From a bacterium (GTDB lineage: Bacteria > Krumholzibacteriota > Krumholzibacteriia > LZORAL124-64-63): a stretch of DNA of 51,735 bases. How positions within the stretch are numbered: position 1 is the first letter of the stretch; each line of letters begins with the position of its first letter. The position numbers and the translations under genes were made by a program. Under the pieces are notes generated by a model. The model saw nothing but the letters and a program-made list of their open reading frames with translations. It was not told the origin of the DNA and did no database searches. Shown one piece after another: positions 29,949 through 38,069 of the stretch. Where the stretch lies: assembly GCA_020049465.1 (NCBI GenBank), contig JAIFKS010000117.1:1-51735 (forward strand). The letters run 5' to 3'.

Positions 29949-30045
29949 ATGACTTGGGTATTGACCGGACAGGTCCCGCTGGTGACCATGGGCGCCGGCG
30001 GCCTTTCTGGCGCCCCCGGCCCTGCCCAGGAAGCGGACGAAACCT

Positions 30046-31494
30046 GTGAAACCACCATTTGCGGCAAAACGTTCCGGCTTCGGCCTGCTGGGCCTGATCG
30101 TCCTTCTGGCGGTGCTGGCCATCCTGGCCGGCACGGTGGGACCCCTTCTGTTCCGGGAGTACGTGGCCGCCCGCGAAGCCGAAACCCGCGCCCATCTGGA
30201 AGCCCTGAACCAGGGCCTGGTGGCCTTCTACCGCGATACCGGCCGTCTGCCCACCGAGGCCGAGGGGCTGGTCGCCCTGGTGACCGATCCCGGCGCCGAC
30301 GGCTGGCGCGGCCCCTACGTCGGCAGTGCGCGCGAGGCGGCGGCCGACATCGTGGCCGAGGACGCCTGGAGCCGGCCCCTGGCCTACGACCGCACCCCGC
30401 TCCTGAGCACCGGCCAGGCGGCGGCTATCATCGTCAGCGCCGGCGGCGATCGTCGCCTCGGTTCGGGCGCGGTCGGCGGCGTCTGGACCGTGGGCGGCAC
30501 GGCCGACGGCACCGACGGTCACGACGACCTGCAGATGCTGGTGGACACCAACGGCGCCACCTCCGAGATGGAAGCCCTGACCCGCACGCGGATGGAGGCC
30601 ATCAGCCAGGCCGCGCAGGAGCATTTCCGGGTCCAGGGCCGCTTCCCCGATTACCTGAGCGACCTGTCGGGCGCCTGGTTGCCCCCTGCCCACGGCGCCG
30701 ACGCGCTGGTCGACGGGTGGGGCATGCCCATGGCGATGACGGTCGATGCCGCGGCACATCCGCCCGCGGCCGTGGTCACCAGCCGGGGCAGCGACGGGGA
30801 GGCGGGCAGTAGCGACGACCTTTCGCTCGCGATCAGCAGCGCCGCGTCCGGCCGGCGCACCTCGTTGTACGAGCTGGGCATCGCGCAGGCGGCGGTCGAC
30901 GGAAACACCTCGCTGAGTCTGACCGGAAACTGGAGCATCGACCGGGCGGCCCTCGGTCTGGCCGATTTTCTGGCCACCGACGGCTGGGGGATCGCCTACG
31001 CTTTGCGGGTTTCCACGCGCACGGTCCTGTCCGCGGGGCCCGACGCCGACTACCTGACCGCCGCGGACAACATCCCGCCCGGCGTGGTGCCTGACGGCGG
31101 GGCGCCCCAGGGTCTGGTACTGGTCGCCGGCACCGGAGCGGTCGGCGGCGGGGGCTGCAAACGGTTGTCTTTCTCGGTGCGGAACGCCGGCACCGGCAGC
31201 GTGGCCGTGACCAGCCTGACGTTGACGTGGGCCGCGCCCGCGGCTTACTTCGACCGCGTCAAGGTCGGAGGGCAGGTCGTGTTCGACAGCGGGCAGCCGC
31301 GCATCGGCACCGGCACGGCCGCGGTGCTGGATACCCCGGCGACCATCGCTGCCGGACAGACCGTGGCGATCGAGATCTACGATTTCAAGGTCAACGCCAC
31401 TTCGGGCGGGGCCAACGTGAGCATGGCGAACGTTCAGATGACCATCACGTTCCCGGACGGATCGGTGGTCACGTTCAACACCGGCGCGTGTTGA
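30046..31494 (+). CDS. Pseudopilin-like protein with three GspG-type modules and a C-terminal beta domain
   Basis: 482 residues, GTG start. The N-terminus resembles a type IV pilin/pseudopilin prepilin (KRSGFGLLGLIVLLAVLAILAG) with a Gly-Phe cleavage site, but the conserved Glu5 of mature pilins is Gly. Three stretches then resemble the GspG C-terminal fold: about 48-165 (FYRDTGRLPTEAEGL, EDAWSRPLAYD, SAGGDRRLGSG), about 175-280 (VDGWGMPMAM, SRGSDGEAGSSDDL) and about 285-355 (TDGWGIAYAL, LSAGPDADY). A final Ig-like beta domain with two terminal cysteines (CKRLSFSV ... NTGAC) closes the protein. Most pseudopilins are 130-300 residues with one such module. It may cap a pseudopilus or be a surface protein. 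Its own operon context gives no help. Confidence 0.7.
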   Translation: MKPPFAAKRSGFGLLGLIVLLAVLAILAGTVGPLLFREYVAAREAETRAHLEALNQGLVAFYRDTGRLPTEAEGLVALVTDPGADGWRGPYVGSAREAAADIVAEDAWSRPLAYDRTPLLSTGQAAAIIVSAGGDRRLGSGAVGGVWTVGGTADGTDGHDDLQMLVDTNGATSEMEALTRTRMEAISQAAQEHFRVQGRFPDYLSDLSGAWLPPAHGADALVDGWGMPMAMTVDAAAHPPAAVVTSRGSDGEAGSSDDLSLAISSAASGRRTSLYELGIAQAAVDGNTSLSLTGNWSIDRAALGLADFLATDGWGIAYALRVSTRTVLSAGPDADYLTAADNIPPGVVPDGGAPQGLVLVAGTGAVGGGGCKRLSFSVRNAGTGSVAVTSLTLTWAAPAAYFDRVKVGGQVVFDSGQPRIGTGTAAVLDTPATIAAGQTVAIEIYDFKVNATSGGANVSMANVQMTITFPDGSVVTFNTGAC

Positions 31495-31510
31495 GCGCCG
31501 GAAAGGACGC

Positions 31511-32938
31511 GTGAAGGTGGCGGATTTCGAACTGTGCGTGATCGGCAGCGGGCCCGGTGGCCAGAAGGCGGCCATCCAGGCCGCCAAGCTGGGCCACAGC
31601 GTGTGCGTGGTCGAGCGGATGGAGCAGGTGGGCGGCGTGGCCGTGCACACCGGGACCATCCCTTCCAAGGCGCTGCGCGAGGCGATCCTGCGCGCCACCA
31701 CGGGCAAGGACCATCTGAACGCCCGCGGCGAGGTGCGCACCGGCAAGCTGACCATCGGCGAACTGCTCAGTTCGTGCCAGCGGATCATCTCCACCGAAAT
31801 GGAGATCGTCCGCGTGCAACTGCGGCGCAACGGTGTCGAGATGTTCCTCGGCGAGGCCTCGTTCACCGGCGGGAACGGACTGCTGATCCGCGGCGCCGAG
31901 ATCAATCGGGAAATCACGGCCGACCACTTCCTGATCGCCACCGGCTCGGAGCCTTCGCGCCCGGATTCGGTCCCGTTCGACGACAAATGCGTGTTCACCA
32001 GTGACGACCTGCTGCGCCTGCCCTGCCTGCCCGAGACGATCATCGTCTGCGGCGGCGGGGTCATCGGCACCGAGTTCGCCTCGATGTTCGCGCGTCTGGG
32101 CGTGCGCGTGACCCTGATCGAGCGCGGCGCGCGCGTGCTGGGCTTCCTGGACATGCAGATCGGCGAAGCGCTGCAGTACCACCTGCGCTCGCGCGGCCTG
32201 ACCCTGCGCCTGGGCGAAGAAGTGACCGGCGTCACCCGGGTCACCGAGGACGACAGCACGGGCGTGGAGGTGAGTCTGCGGAGCGGCAAGCTGCTGCGCG
32301 CCCAGGCTGTGTTGTGGTGCCTGGGCCGGCACGGCGCCACGGCGCGGCTGAACCTGCCGGCCGTCGGCTTGACCGTCGATGACCGGGAGCGCCTGGCCGT
32401 GGACCGCAACTACCGCACCACGAATCCGGACATCTACGCGGTGGGCGACGTGATCGGGTTCCCGGCGCTGGCCTCGACCTCGATGAACCAGGGCCGCACC
32501 GCGGTCTGCCACATGTTCGGGGTCCAGATCGAGGACCGCAGCCACGATTTCCCGATCGGCATCTATTCCATTCCCGAGATCAGCACCGTCGGCCGCAGCG
32601 AAGAGCAGCTGACCGAGGCGAACATCCCCTACGAGACGGGCAGCGCCCGCTACACCGAGACGGCGCGCGGCCAGTTGCTGGGCGACGACGTGGGCATGCT
32701 GAAGATCATCTTCCACCCGCAGACGCATGCGGTGCTCGGGGTCCACATCATCGGGACGGGCGCGACCGAGCTGATCCACATCGGCCAGGCCGTCATCTCG
32801 CTGGGCGGTACGGTGGACTACTTCATCGAGAGCGCGTTCAACTACCCGACGCTGGCCGAGTGCTACCGGGTGGCGGCGCTGAACGGCATGAACAAGCTGC
32901 GCCTGCCCTACAAGGTGGCGCCGCGCCCGGCGACCTGA
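31511..32938 (+). CDS. sthA: Soluble pyridine nucleotide transhydrogenase
   Basis: Flavoprotein of the dihydrolipoamide dehydrogenase family that exchanges reducing equivalents between NADPH and NAD+. 475 residues, GTG start. FAD motif GSGPGGQKAA, then GGVAVHTGTIPSKALRE: the redox-active disulfide of disulfide reductases is missing (Thr and no second Cys), which is the hallmark of SthA. NAD(P) motif GGGVIGTEFA and the second FAD site IYAVGDVIGFPALAS follow, with a normal dimerisation domain. It begins 16 bases after the pseudopilin gene stop. Confidence 0.92.
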   Translation: MKVADFELCVIGSGPGGQKAAIQAAKLGHSVCVVERMEQVGGVAVHTGTIPSKALREAILRATTGKDHLNARGEVRTGKLTIGELLSSCQRIISTEMEIVRVQLRRNGVEMFLGEASFTGGNGLLIRGAEINREITADHFLIATGSEPSRPDSVPFDDKCVFTSDDLLRLPCLPETIIVCGGGVIGTEFASMFARLGVRVTLIERGARVLGFLDMQIGEALQYHLRSRGLTLRLGEEVTGVTRVTEDDSTGVEVSLRSGKLLRAQAVLWCLGRHGATARLNLPAVGLTVDDRERLAVDRNYRTTNPDIYAVGDVIGFPALASTSMNQGRTAVCHMFGVQIEDRSHDFPIGIYSIPEISTVGRSEEQLTEANIPYETGSARYTETARGQLLGDDVGMLKIIFHPQTHAVLGVHIIGTGATELIHIGQAVISLGGTVDYFIESAFNYPTLAECYRVAALNGMNKLRLPYKVAPRPAT

Positions 32939-32962
32939 GGTCGGGGCGCAGGCCGGCGATTT

Positions 32963-33430
32963 TCAGGCGTCATTCTCGTCGTTCTCGTCGGCGCCGCCCA
33001 GCCGCAGGAAGCGGTTCATGAGCACGCCGCCCGGCTCGTCGCCTTGCATGCCCAGGCCCTTGGCGTCGAGCATCCGCGCCACCTCGCGGTTCCTGGCCAC
33101 CTGCTCGGCTTCGAGGCGGGCGTCCTCCACCGGATCCGGCGAAACGATGCGGAGCCCGCCGATGGTGGGCAACGACTCCCCGCGGGCGCCGTCCCTCAGC
33201 CGGATATGGCCGTCCTCGGTCATGCGGTGCGACGCATAGTAGTCCAGATACTCGCCCTGTTCGTCACGGCCGAACACGTAGGAGATGGCCCAGCCGGCCT
33301 TGAGGATGCGGCCGGGGCGGCGGGCCTTCAGGTCCCGGGCGGGCAGGCGGATCTTCCAGGCGGTGAAGTCGGCGTCGAACTGGGCTTTGATGGTGCCATA
33401 GTCCGGAGTGGGATCTTCGGATTGTGCCAT
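32963..33430 (-). CDS. Conserved hypothetical protein
   Basis: 155 residues, mostly charged, no signal peptide or membrane segment. It contains AGWAISYVFGRDEQGEYLDYYASHRMTEDGHIR, which looks like a folded beta-rich core, and an acidic C-terminus (GGADENDENDA). GAGGTG lies upstream of the ATG. I do not recognise the family. It lies downstream of the VPS10-like gene on the same strand, separated by a strong hairpin. Confidence 0.6.
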   Translation of the reverse strand: MAQSEDPTPDYGTIKAQFDADFTAWKIRLPARDLKARRPGRILKAGWAISYVFGRDEQGEYLDYYASHRMTEDGHIRLRDGARGESLPTIGGLRIVSPDPVEDARLEAEQVARNREVARMLDAKGLGMQGDEPGGVLMNRFLRLGGADENDENDA

Positions 33431-33495
33431 GGGGTCACCTCATTGTTCGTCAGCGCGGCCGCGTTCCGCACTGGAGGCGTGTTCCACAAAGGAAC

Positions 33496-33537
33496 GGGCC
33501 CGGCGCGGTGGTTCCGATGATCCACCAGGCCGGGCCC
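33496..33537. other. Long GC-rich hairpin between VPS10-like and hypothetical genes
   Basis: Nine perfect pairs (33496-33504 with 33529-33537), a 2+2 internal loop, then five pairs (33507-33511 with 33522-33526), 10-nt loop. It lies 26 bases after the VPS10-like stop in the minus direction. No U-run follows. Confidence 0.5.
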
Positions 33538-33562
33538 GCGCGTCAACCGTGCCGGACCGGTT

Positions 33563-36500
33563 CTATTTCCCGCCCCAGGCCGGCAACCGACCCGGCGTGT
33601 AGGGCGCCCCGGCCTTCTCCAGCTCCGCTTCCAGCGCCTTGATCTCGTTCATCACGCCGCCGGACAGCTCGGCCAGCACCGGCCCGAACAGCCGGGCCGC
33701 GAGGGCCAGATTCTCGCGCATCGTGGTCGTCGCGCCGGAGAGATTGCCTTCCAGCCCGTACACGACCTGCGACACGCGGCTGCTGATGCCCGGCGTCGCC
33801 GGCTCCTGCAGCCGGTTCAACGTGGCATCGCCGTCCAGAGCCACGCCGAGGTCCGTCAGCTTCGCCGACAGCGCCTCGACGCGCGTCAGCAGGGAACGGT
33901 CCAGCGCCGGCGTCATCATCACGGCCTGGCGGATGTAGCCCAGTTTCTCGACGGCGTCCGCGTGCTCGCGCCCCGCGGCCTGCACCACCCGGTACAGATC
34001 CGCCGCTTCCTTGTGGAAGGCGAGCGACCCCGCCAGATCCGCCGCCGGCGTCGTGTGCACGCCCAGCAGCTCGGTGGTGAAGGTCACCGGTCCCGCCAGC
34101 TCCGTTTCCACACCGCGCACGCGCTGCGACAGGCTCACGGAATAGGAGCCCGGAGGCGCCTGCGGTCCGTGGTCCTCGCCTTCCCAGGGTGAGCGCGGTC
34201 CGCCGTTGCCCAGGCTGATCGGACCCGTGTACGGGTAGCGCAGGTCCCACACCGCGCGGTGCAGGCCGGCGCTGCCGTCGCCCTTCAGGCGCCGTACCAC
34301 GTTGCCGGCCTGGTCGCGCACGGTGATGAGCAGTTCCGGATCCTGCTCGCGGTCCTCGGCGCGCAGTTCGTCCCAGCTCGGGTAGTAGACCGGTTCGCCG
34401 GCCTTCACCTTGTCCTTCTCGGCGGCCTGGCGCTTGTCCTTCAGTGTCTCCAGCCCGGTCTTCAGGTTGTAGGTGAAGACGGCGCCGTAGGGGGGATTCT
34501 CGGCCGCGTAGAAGTCCGCGCCCTGGAATCCCTTGCCGCGGTAGCCCAGTTCGGAGGTGAAGTTGAAGATCTGCGCCGTCTTGACGGGGAAGATGACGGC
34601 CGGCTTCTTCAGCGTCTCGGGCGTCAGGTTGCGCAGCATCGTGTAGTCGTCCAGCACGTAGAACCCGCGGCCGAAGGTGGCCACGACCAGATCGTTCTCG
34701 CGGCGCTGGATCTCCAGGTCACGGCAGGCGATGGTCGGCATGCCGCTCTTCAGCTGCGTCCAGTTCCGGCCGCCGTCGCGCGTGAAGAACACGCCGTATT
34801 CCGTGCCCGCGAACAGCAGTTCGGGGTCCACGTGGTCCAGCGCGATCGTGTACACCACGCCGCCCTCCGGCAGGTTGCCGCTGATCGACGTCCAGGTGCG
34901 GCCCAGATCGGCGCTGCGCAGCAGGTAGGGCTTGAAGTCGTCGCGCTTGTGGTTGTCGAACGCGGCATAGATCACGTTCTGGTCGAAGCGCGAGGGCTCG
35001 AGATCGCTCACGTAGCTGCCGTCGGGCACGCCCTTCACGCTGCCGATGCGCGTCCAGTCGGCTCCGCCGTTCGTCGTCACCTGGATCAGTCCGTCGTCGG
35101 TGCCCGCCAGCAGCAGGCCTTCCTTCAGCGCCGATTCCTGCAGCGAAACGATGTTCCCGTACAGGCTGGTCGACATGTTCTTGGCCACGGCGTCCACGCC
35201 CCACACGCGCCCCATCACTTCCAGGCGGTTGCGGTCGATCTGGGCCGTCAGGTCGCCACTGACCGGCTTCCAGGCGTTGCCCTGGTCGTCGCTGCGGAAC
35301 ACCTTCTGGGCGGCGAAATACAGGCGCTTGGGGTTGTGCGGGCTGACCAGCAGCGGGCTGTCCCAGTTCCAGCGCAGGGCTTCGCCTTCGGCCGGCTGGG
35401 GCTGGATGTCCAGCGCCTCGCCGCTCAACCGGTCGTAGCGGCACAGTCCGCCGTGCTGCGACTGGCAATAGACGATGTTCGGATTGGTCGGATCGGGCGC
35501 GGGCTCGAAGCCGTCGCCGCCGATCAGCATGAACCACTCGCGGTTGCTGATGCCGTGCACGTAGTGCGTTTGCGACGGACCGCCCTCGGTGTTGTTGTCC
35601 TGGGTGCCGCCGTACACGTTGTAGAACGGCTCGGCGTTGTCCACGGCCACGCGATAGAACTGGGTGACCGGCAGGTTGGCCATGAAGCCCCAGTTGTCGC
35701 CGCGGTCCCAGGTCTCGTACATGCCGCCGTCGTTGCCGGTCAGCATGTGCTTCGTGTTGTCGGGGTCGATCCACAGCGCGTGCTCGTCCACATGCTTGGC
35801 TTCCCAGCCCACGCGGCTCCAGTCGGCGCCGCCGTTCTCGGTCACCATCATGAACGTGTCCATGCTGTAGACGCGGTCGGTGTCCTTCGGGTCGGCAATG
35901 ATCTCGTTGTAGTACTGGGGGCTGCCCGCCACGTAGCTGTTGCGCTTCTCCCAGTTCATGCCGCCGTCCATCGAGCGGAAGAAGCCGCCCTTGCCTTCGG
36001 CCGCTTCGACGATGGCGTACACCACGTCGGGGTCGGGGCCGGCCAGCGCCAGGCCGATGCGGCCCATGTCCACCGAGGGCAGCCCGTTGGTCAGCTTCGT
36101 CCAGGTCCTGCCGCCGTCGGTCGTCTTGTGCAGGCCCGAGCCCGGGCCGCCGTTGATCAGCGTCCAGACATGGCGCCGGCGCTGGTAGCTGGAGGCGTAG
36201 AGCACGTCCGGGTCGCGCGGATCCATCACGATGTCGACGACGCCGGTGTTCTCGTCGATGGTCAGCGCCGCCTGCCAGGTGACGCCGCCGTCGGTCGTCT
36301 TGTACACGCCGCGGTCGCCGCCCGGGCCCCACAGCGGGCCCATCGCCGCCACATAGACCACATCGGGGTCGGTCGGGTGCACGATGATGCGGCCGATGTG
36401 CAGCGACCGCTTCAGGCCCATGTTCGTCCACGACTTGCCGCCGTCCAGCGACTTGTAGACGCCGTCGCCGTACGAGACGCTGCGCTGGCTGTTGTTCTCG

Positions 36501-36880
36501 CCGCTGCCCACCCACACGGTGCCGGGCTGGCTGGGGGCCAGCGTCACGCAGCCGATCGAGTAGCTGCCCTCGCCGTCGAAGATGGGGGCGAAGGTGATGC
36601 CGGCGTTCTTCGTCTCCCAGACGCCGCCCGAGCAGACGGCCACATAGATGTGCGCCTTGTCGCGGGGGTCCACGGCGAAGTCGCCGACGCGGCCCGACGC
36701 CAGGGCGGGGCCCAGCCCGCGCCACTTGAGGGCGCCGAAATCGCCGCTGGTCCAGGGGGCGTCCGCCTTGGACTTGTCGGACTTGGCTTTTTCAGCCTTG
36801 GGGGCGGCGGAGGCGGATCCGACGGCCAGGGCGCACGCGCAGGCGCCGGCCAGCAGAAGCAGCAGGGCTTTGCGGGACAT
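33563..36880 (-). CDS. Exported VPS10/sortilin-like beta-propeller protein with Asp-box repeats
   Basis: 1105 residues with a clear signal peptide (SRKALLLLLAGACACALAVGSASA). About ten Asp-box motifs (S/T-x-D-x-G-x-x-W type: SLDGGKSW, TTDGGVTW, TTDGGRTW, SMDGGMNW, TENGGADW, TTNGGADW, SADLGRTW, TRDGGRNW and others) mark a large beta-propeller as in VPS10/sortilin and sialidase-like proteins. A C-terminal beta-sandwich (near 850-950: GNVVRRLKGDGSAGLHRAVWDLRYP) and an alpha-helical tail follow. The family is common in secretomes of FCB-related bacteria; it is often annotated as glycosyl hydrolase, but no catalytic residues can be assigned. Start 36880 follows AAGGA. Function unknown, probably binding at the cell surface. 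Confidence 0.9.
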   Translation of the reverse strand: MSRKALLLLLAGACACALAVGSASAAPKAEKAKSDKSKADAPWTSGDFGALKWRGLGPALASGRVGDFAVDPRDKAHIYVAVCSGGVWETKNAGITFAPIFDGEGSYSIGCVTLAPSQPGTVWVGSGENNSQRSVSYGDGVYKSLDGGKSWTNMGLKRSLHIGRIIVHPTDPDVVYVAAMGPLWGPGGDRGVYKTTDGGVTWQAALTIDENTGVVDIVMDPRDPDVLYASSYQRRRHVWTLINGGPGSGLHKTTDGGRTWTKLTNGLPSVDMGRIGLALAGPDPDVVYAIVEAAEGKGGFFRSMDGGMNWEKRNSYVAGSPQYYNEIIADPKDTDRVYSMDTFMMVTENGGADWSRVGWEAKHVDEHALWIDPDNTKHMLTGNDGGMYETWDRGDNWGFMANLPVTQFYRVAVDNAEPFYNVYGGTQDNNTEGGPSQTHYVHGISNREWFMLIGGDGFEPAPDPTNPNIVYCQSQHGGLCRYDRLSGEALDIQPQPAEGEALRWNWDSPLLVSPHNPKRLYFAAQKVFRSDDQGNAWKPVSGDLTAQIDRNRLEVMGRVWGVDAVAKNMSTSLYGNIVSLQESALKEGLLLAGTDDGLIQVTTNGGADWTRIGSVKGVPDGSYVSDLEPSRFDQNVIYAAFDNHKRDDFKPYLLRSADLGRTWTSISGNLPEGGVVYTIALDHVDPELLFAGTEYGVFFTRDGGRNWTQLKSGMPTIACRDLEIQRRENDLVVATFGRGFYVLDDYTMLRNLTPETLKKPAVIFPVKTAQIFNFTSELGYRGKGFQGADFYAAENPPYGAVFTYNLKTGLETLKDKRQAAEKDKVKAGEPVYYPSWDELRAEDREQDPELLITVRDQAGNVVRRLKGDGSAGLHRAVWDLRYPYTGPISLGNGGPRSPWEGEDHGPQAPPGSYSVSLSQRVRGVETELAGPVTFTTELLGVHTTPAADLAGSLAFHKEAADLYRVVQAAGREHADAVEKLGYIRQAVMMTPALDRSLLTRVEALSAKLTDLGVALDGDATLNRLQEPATPGISSRVSQVVYGLEGNLSGATTTMRENLALAARLFGPVLAELSGGVMNEIKALEAELEKAGAPYTPGRLPAWGGK

Positions 36881-37115
36881 GGAGATCCTTCTTTGGGGGC
36901 TGTGGGAGTGGCGGCAGCCGCGACGGCGCGACCGGGTCGGGGGCATTCGCAGGAGTTATAGCAGATTCCGTTCGATCGGCCAAGCGACGGCTGTCCGGCG
37001 CAGCGCCGTCCCTTTCTTGAGACAGCGCGACTCCGGCGGCGGTCACCCGCCCCGGAACGCGTACCCGGCGGGACGTCACGGGGGGTGCCGCCGCCCAGCG
37101 GGGTCAGGCTCTTCT

Positions 37116-37125
37116 GATATATAAT
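37116..37125 (+). promoter_or_regulatory. AT-rich -10 element upstream of the Cys-rich exported protein
   Basis: TGATATATAAT contains a perfect TATAAT (37120-37125) and an extended-type TG, in an otherwise GC-rich gap (36881-37262). No good -35 is seen. Transcription would give a leader of about 130 bases. The rest of this gap shows no gene. Confidence 0.45.
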
Positions 37126-37262
37126 ACCATGCCAGATAACGAGTTACGGATAAATTGCCGGCCGCCTGCTCCGGCGCCGTCCCGTGGCACCGCGGCTGCA
37201 TAAGGAGGGGTGCGAACCGAAGTCCCGGCCGAAAGCCCCAACCCGAGCGGAAGGACGCAGCC

Positions 37263-37856
37263 ATGAAGACCAGAGCGATCGTTCACCGGTCCCTGATGCG
37301 GGGCACCCTGATGATCCTGGCCGCCCTCACCTTGATCGCCTATCTGCTGCCCACGCGCGCCGAAGCCGGCGTCCGGGTCGTGGCGCAGGTCGGTCCGGTC
37401 AACGTCGACTACCGCGACCGGGGCCCCGGCTACGACGCCCAGGCCCGCGTCCTGCTCGACCCGGTGGCTGCGCGGGTGCTGGTGGGCCGCAGCCGGTGCC
37501 GCTCCGACCGCGGGGAATGCGTCGTGCAGGTCATGGAGCGCTGCAAGCGCCACGACCGCGATCGGGACGGCCGCTGCGACAAGTGCGAACGTCGTGACCG
37601 CCGCGATGACCGCCGCGGCGACCGGCGCGGCGACGACTGCGACAACGACCGCGATCATCGCCACCAGGTCAGCGCGCGCTGCGAGCACTCCGATCGCTGC
37701 GACGCCTGCGGGATCATCGAAATCGGCGGTTGCCGCGACCATCGCGGGATGGTCTGGGTGGCCGGACACTACGAGTCGAGGGGCGGTCGGCCGGGCCGCG
37801 GGAACCAGGTCTGGATCTCCGGGCACTGGGAACGTCTTGAAGTCGCGCACCGGTAG
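37263..37856 (+). CDS. Exported Cys/Asp/Arg-rich protein with WxxGxW-type repeats
   Basis: 197 residues. Signal peptide about 1-36 (TLMILAALTLIAYLLPTRAEAG). The middle (about 75-145) is rich in Arg, Asp, His and Cys, with HDRDRDGRCDKCERRD, which resembles a calcium-binding EF-loop or thrombospondin type 3 repeat, and eight or so cysteines in CxxC-like spacing. The C-terminus has two copies of a W-V/I-x-G-H-Y/W-E motif (VWVAGHYE and VWISGHWE), as in WxxGxW repeat proteins of the envelope. GGAAGGA precedes the ATG. No partner gene is evident; a 12-bp hairpin follows. A metal-binding envelope protein is an inference. Confidence 0.65.
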   Translation: MKTRAIVHRSLMRGTLMILAALTLIAYLLPTRAEAGVRVVAQVGPVNVDYRDRGPGYDAQARVLLDPVAARVLVGRSRCRSDRGECVVQVMERCKRHDRDRDGRCDKCERRDRRDDRRGDRRGDDCDNDRDHRHQVSARCEHSDRCDACGIIEIGGCRDHRGMVWVAGHYESRGGRPGRGNQVWISGHWERLEVAHR

Positions 37857-37880
37857 TTGATGGCCTGAAGGCCGCCCTGA

Positions 37881-37915
37881 CGCCCCGCGCCCACCTTCCC
37901 CCCGGGCGCGGGGCG
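37881..37915 (+). terminator. Strong hairpin after the Cys-rich protein gene
   Basis: Perfect 12-bp GC stem (37881-37892 and 37904-37915, 11-nt loop) 24 bases after the stop, followed by CCTCTCT and, 17 bases on, TTTTT. Probably a terminator, with an imperfect U-run. Confidence 0.6.
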
Positions 37916-37991
37916 CCTCTCTGCCCGCCACCTTTTTGGCTCCAAGTGTCGCCAATCCTGCCGATTATCGTTATCCTCGGACACGATCCCG

Positions 37992-38066
37992 GTCCGAACC
38001 CGGACGCGGCCACAGCCGCGCCCCGGGTGGCGTTCACCCCCGCAAGGGCGTTCAAAGGCGATAGCC
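37992..38066 (+). promoter_or_regulatory. Structured leader upstream of metH (candidate)
   Basis: Three consecutive stem-loops: GTCCG/CGGAC (37992-38005), CGCGGC/GCCGCG (38005-38020) and GGGTG/CACCC (38025-38039). A short GGC/GCC stem follows (38057-38066), overlapping the region of the ribosome site. No known SAM, SAH or cobalamin riboswitch consensus is recognised. Confidence 0.3.
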
Positions 38067-38069
38067 GCA

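Noticed and set aside
34259..36961. 900-codon plus-strand open frame opposite the VPS10-like gene
   Set aside because: Antisense shadow; composition is His/Val/Gly/Arg-rich without domain signals, while the minus strand has a signal peptide and Asp-box repeats.
37857..38069. Cobalamin, SAM or SAH riboswitch before metH
   Set aside because: No B12 box (GCCACTG-type) and no SAM-I or SAH core sequence could be matched; only generic hairpins remain.
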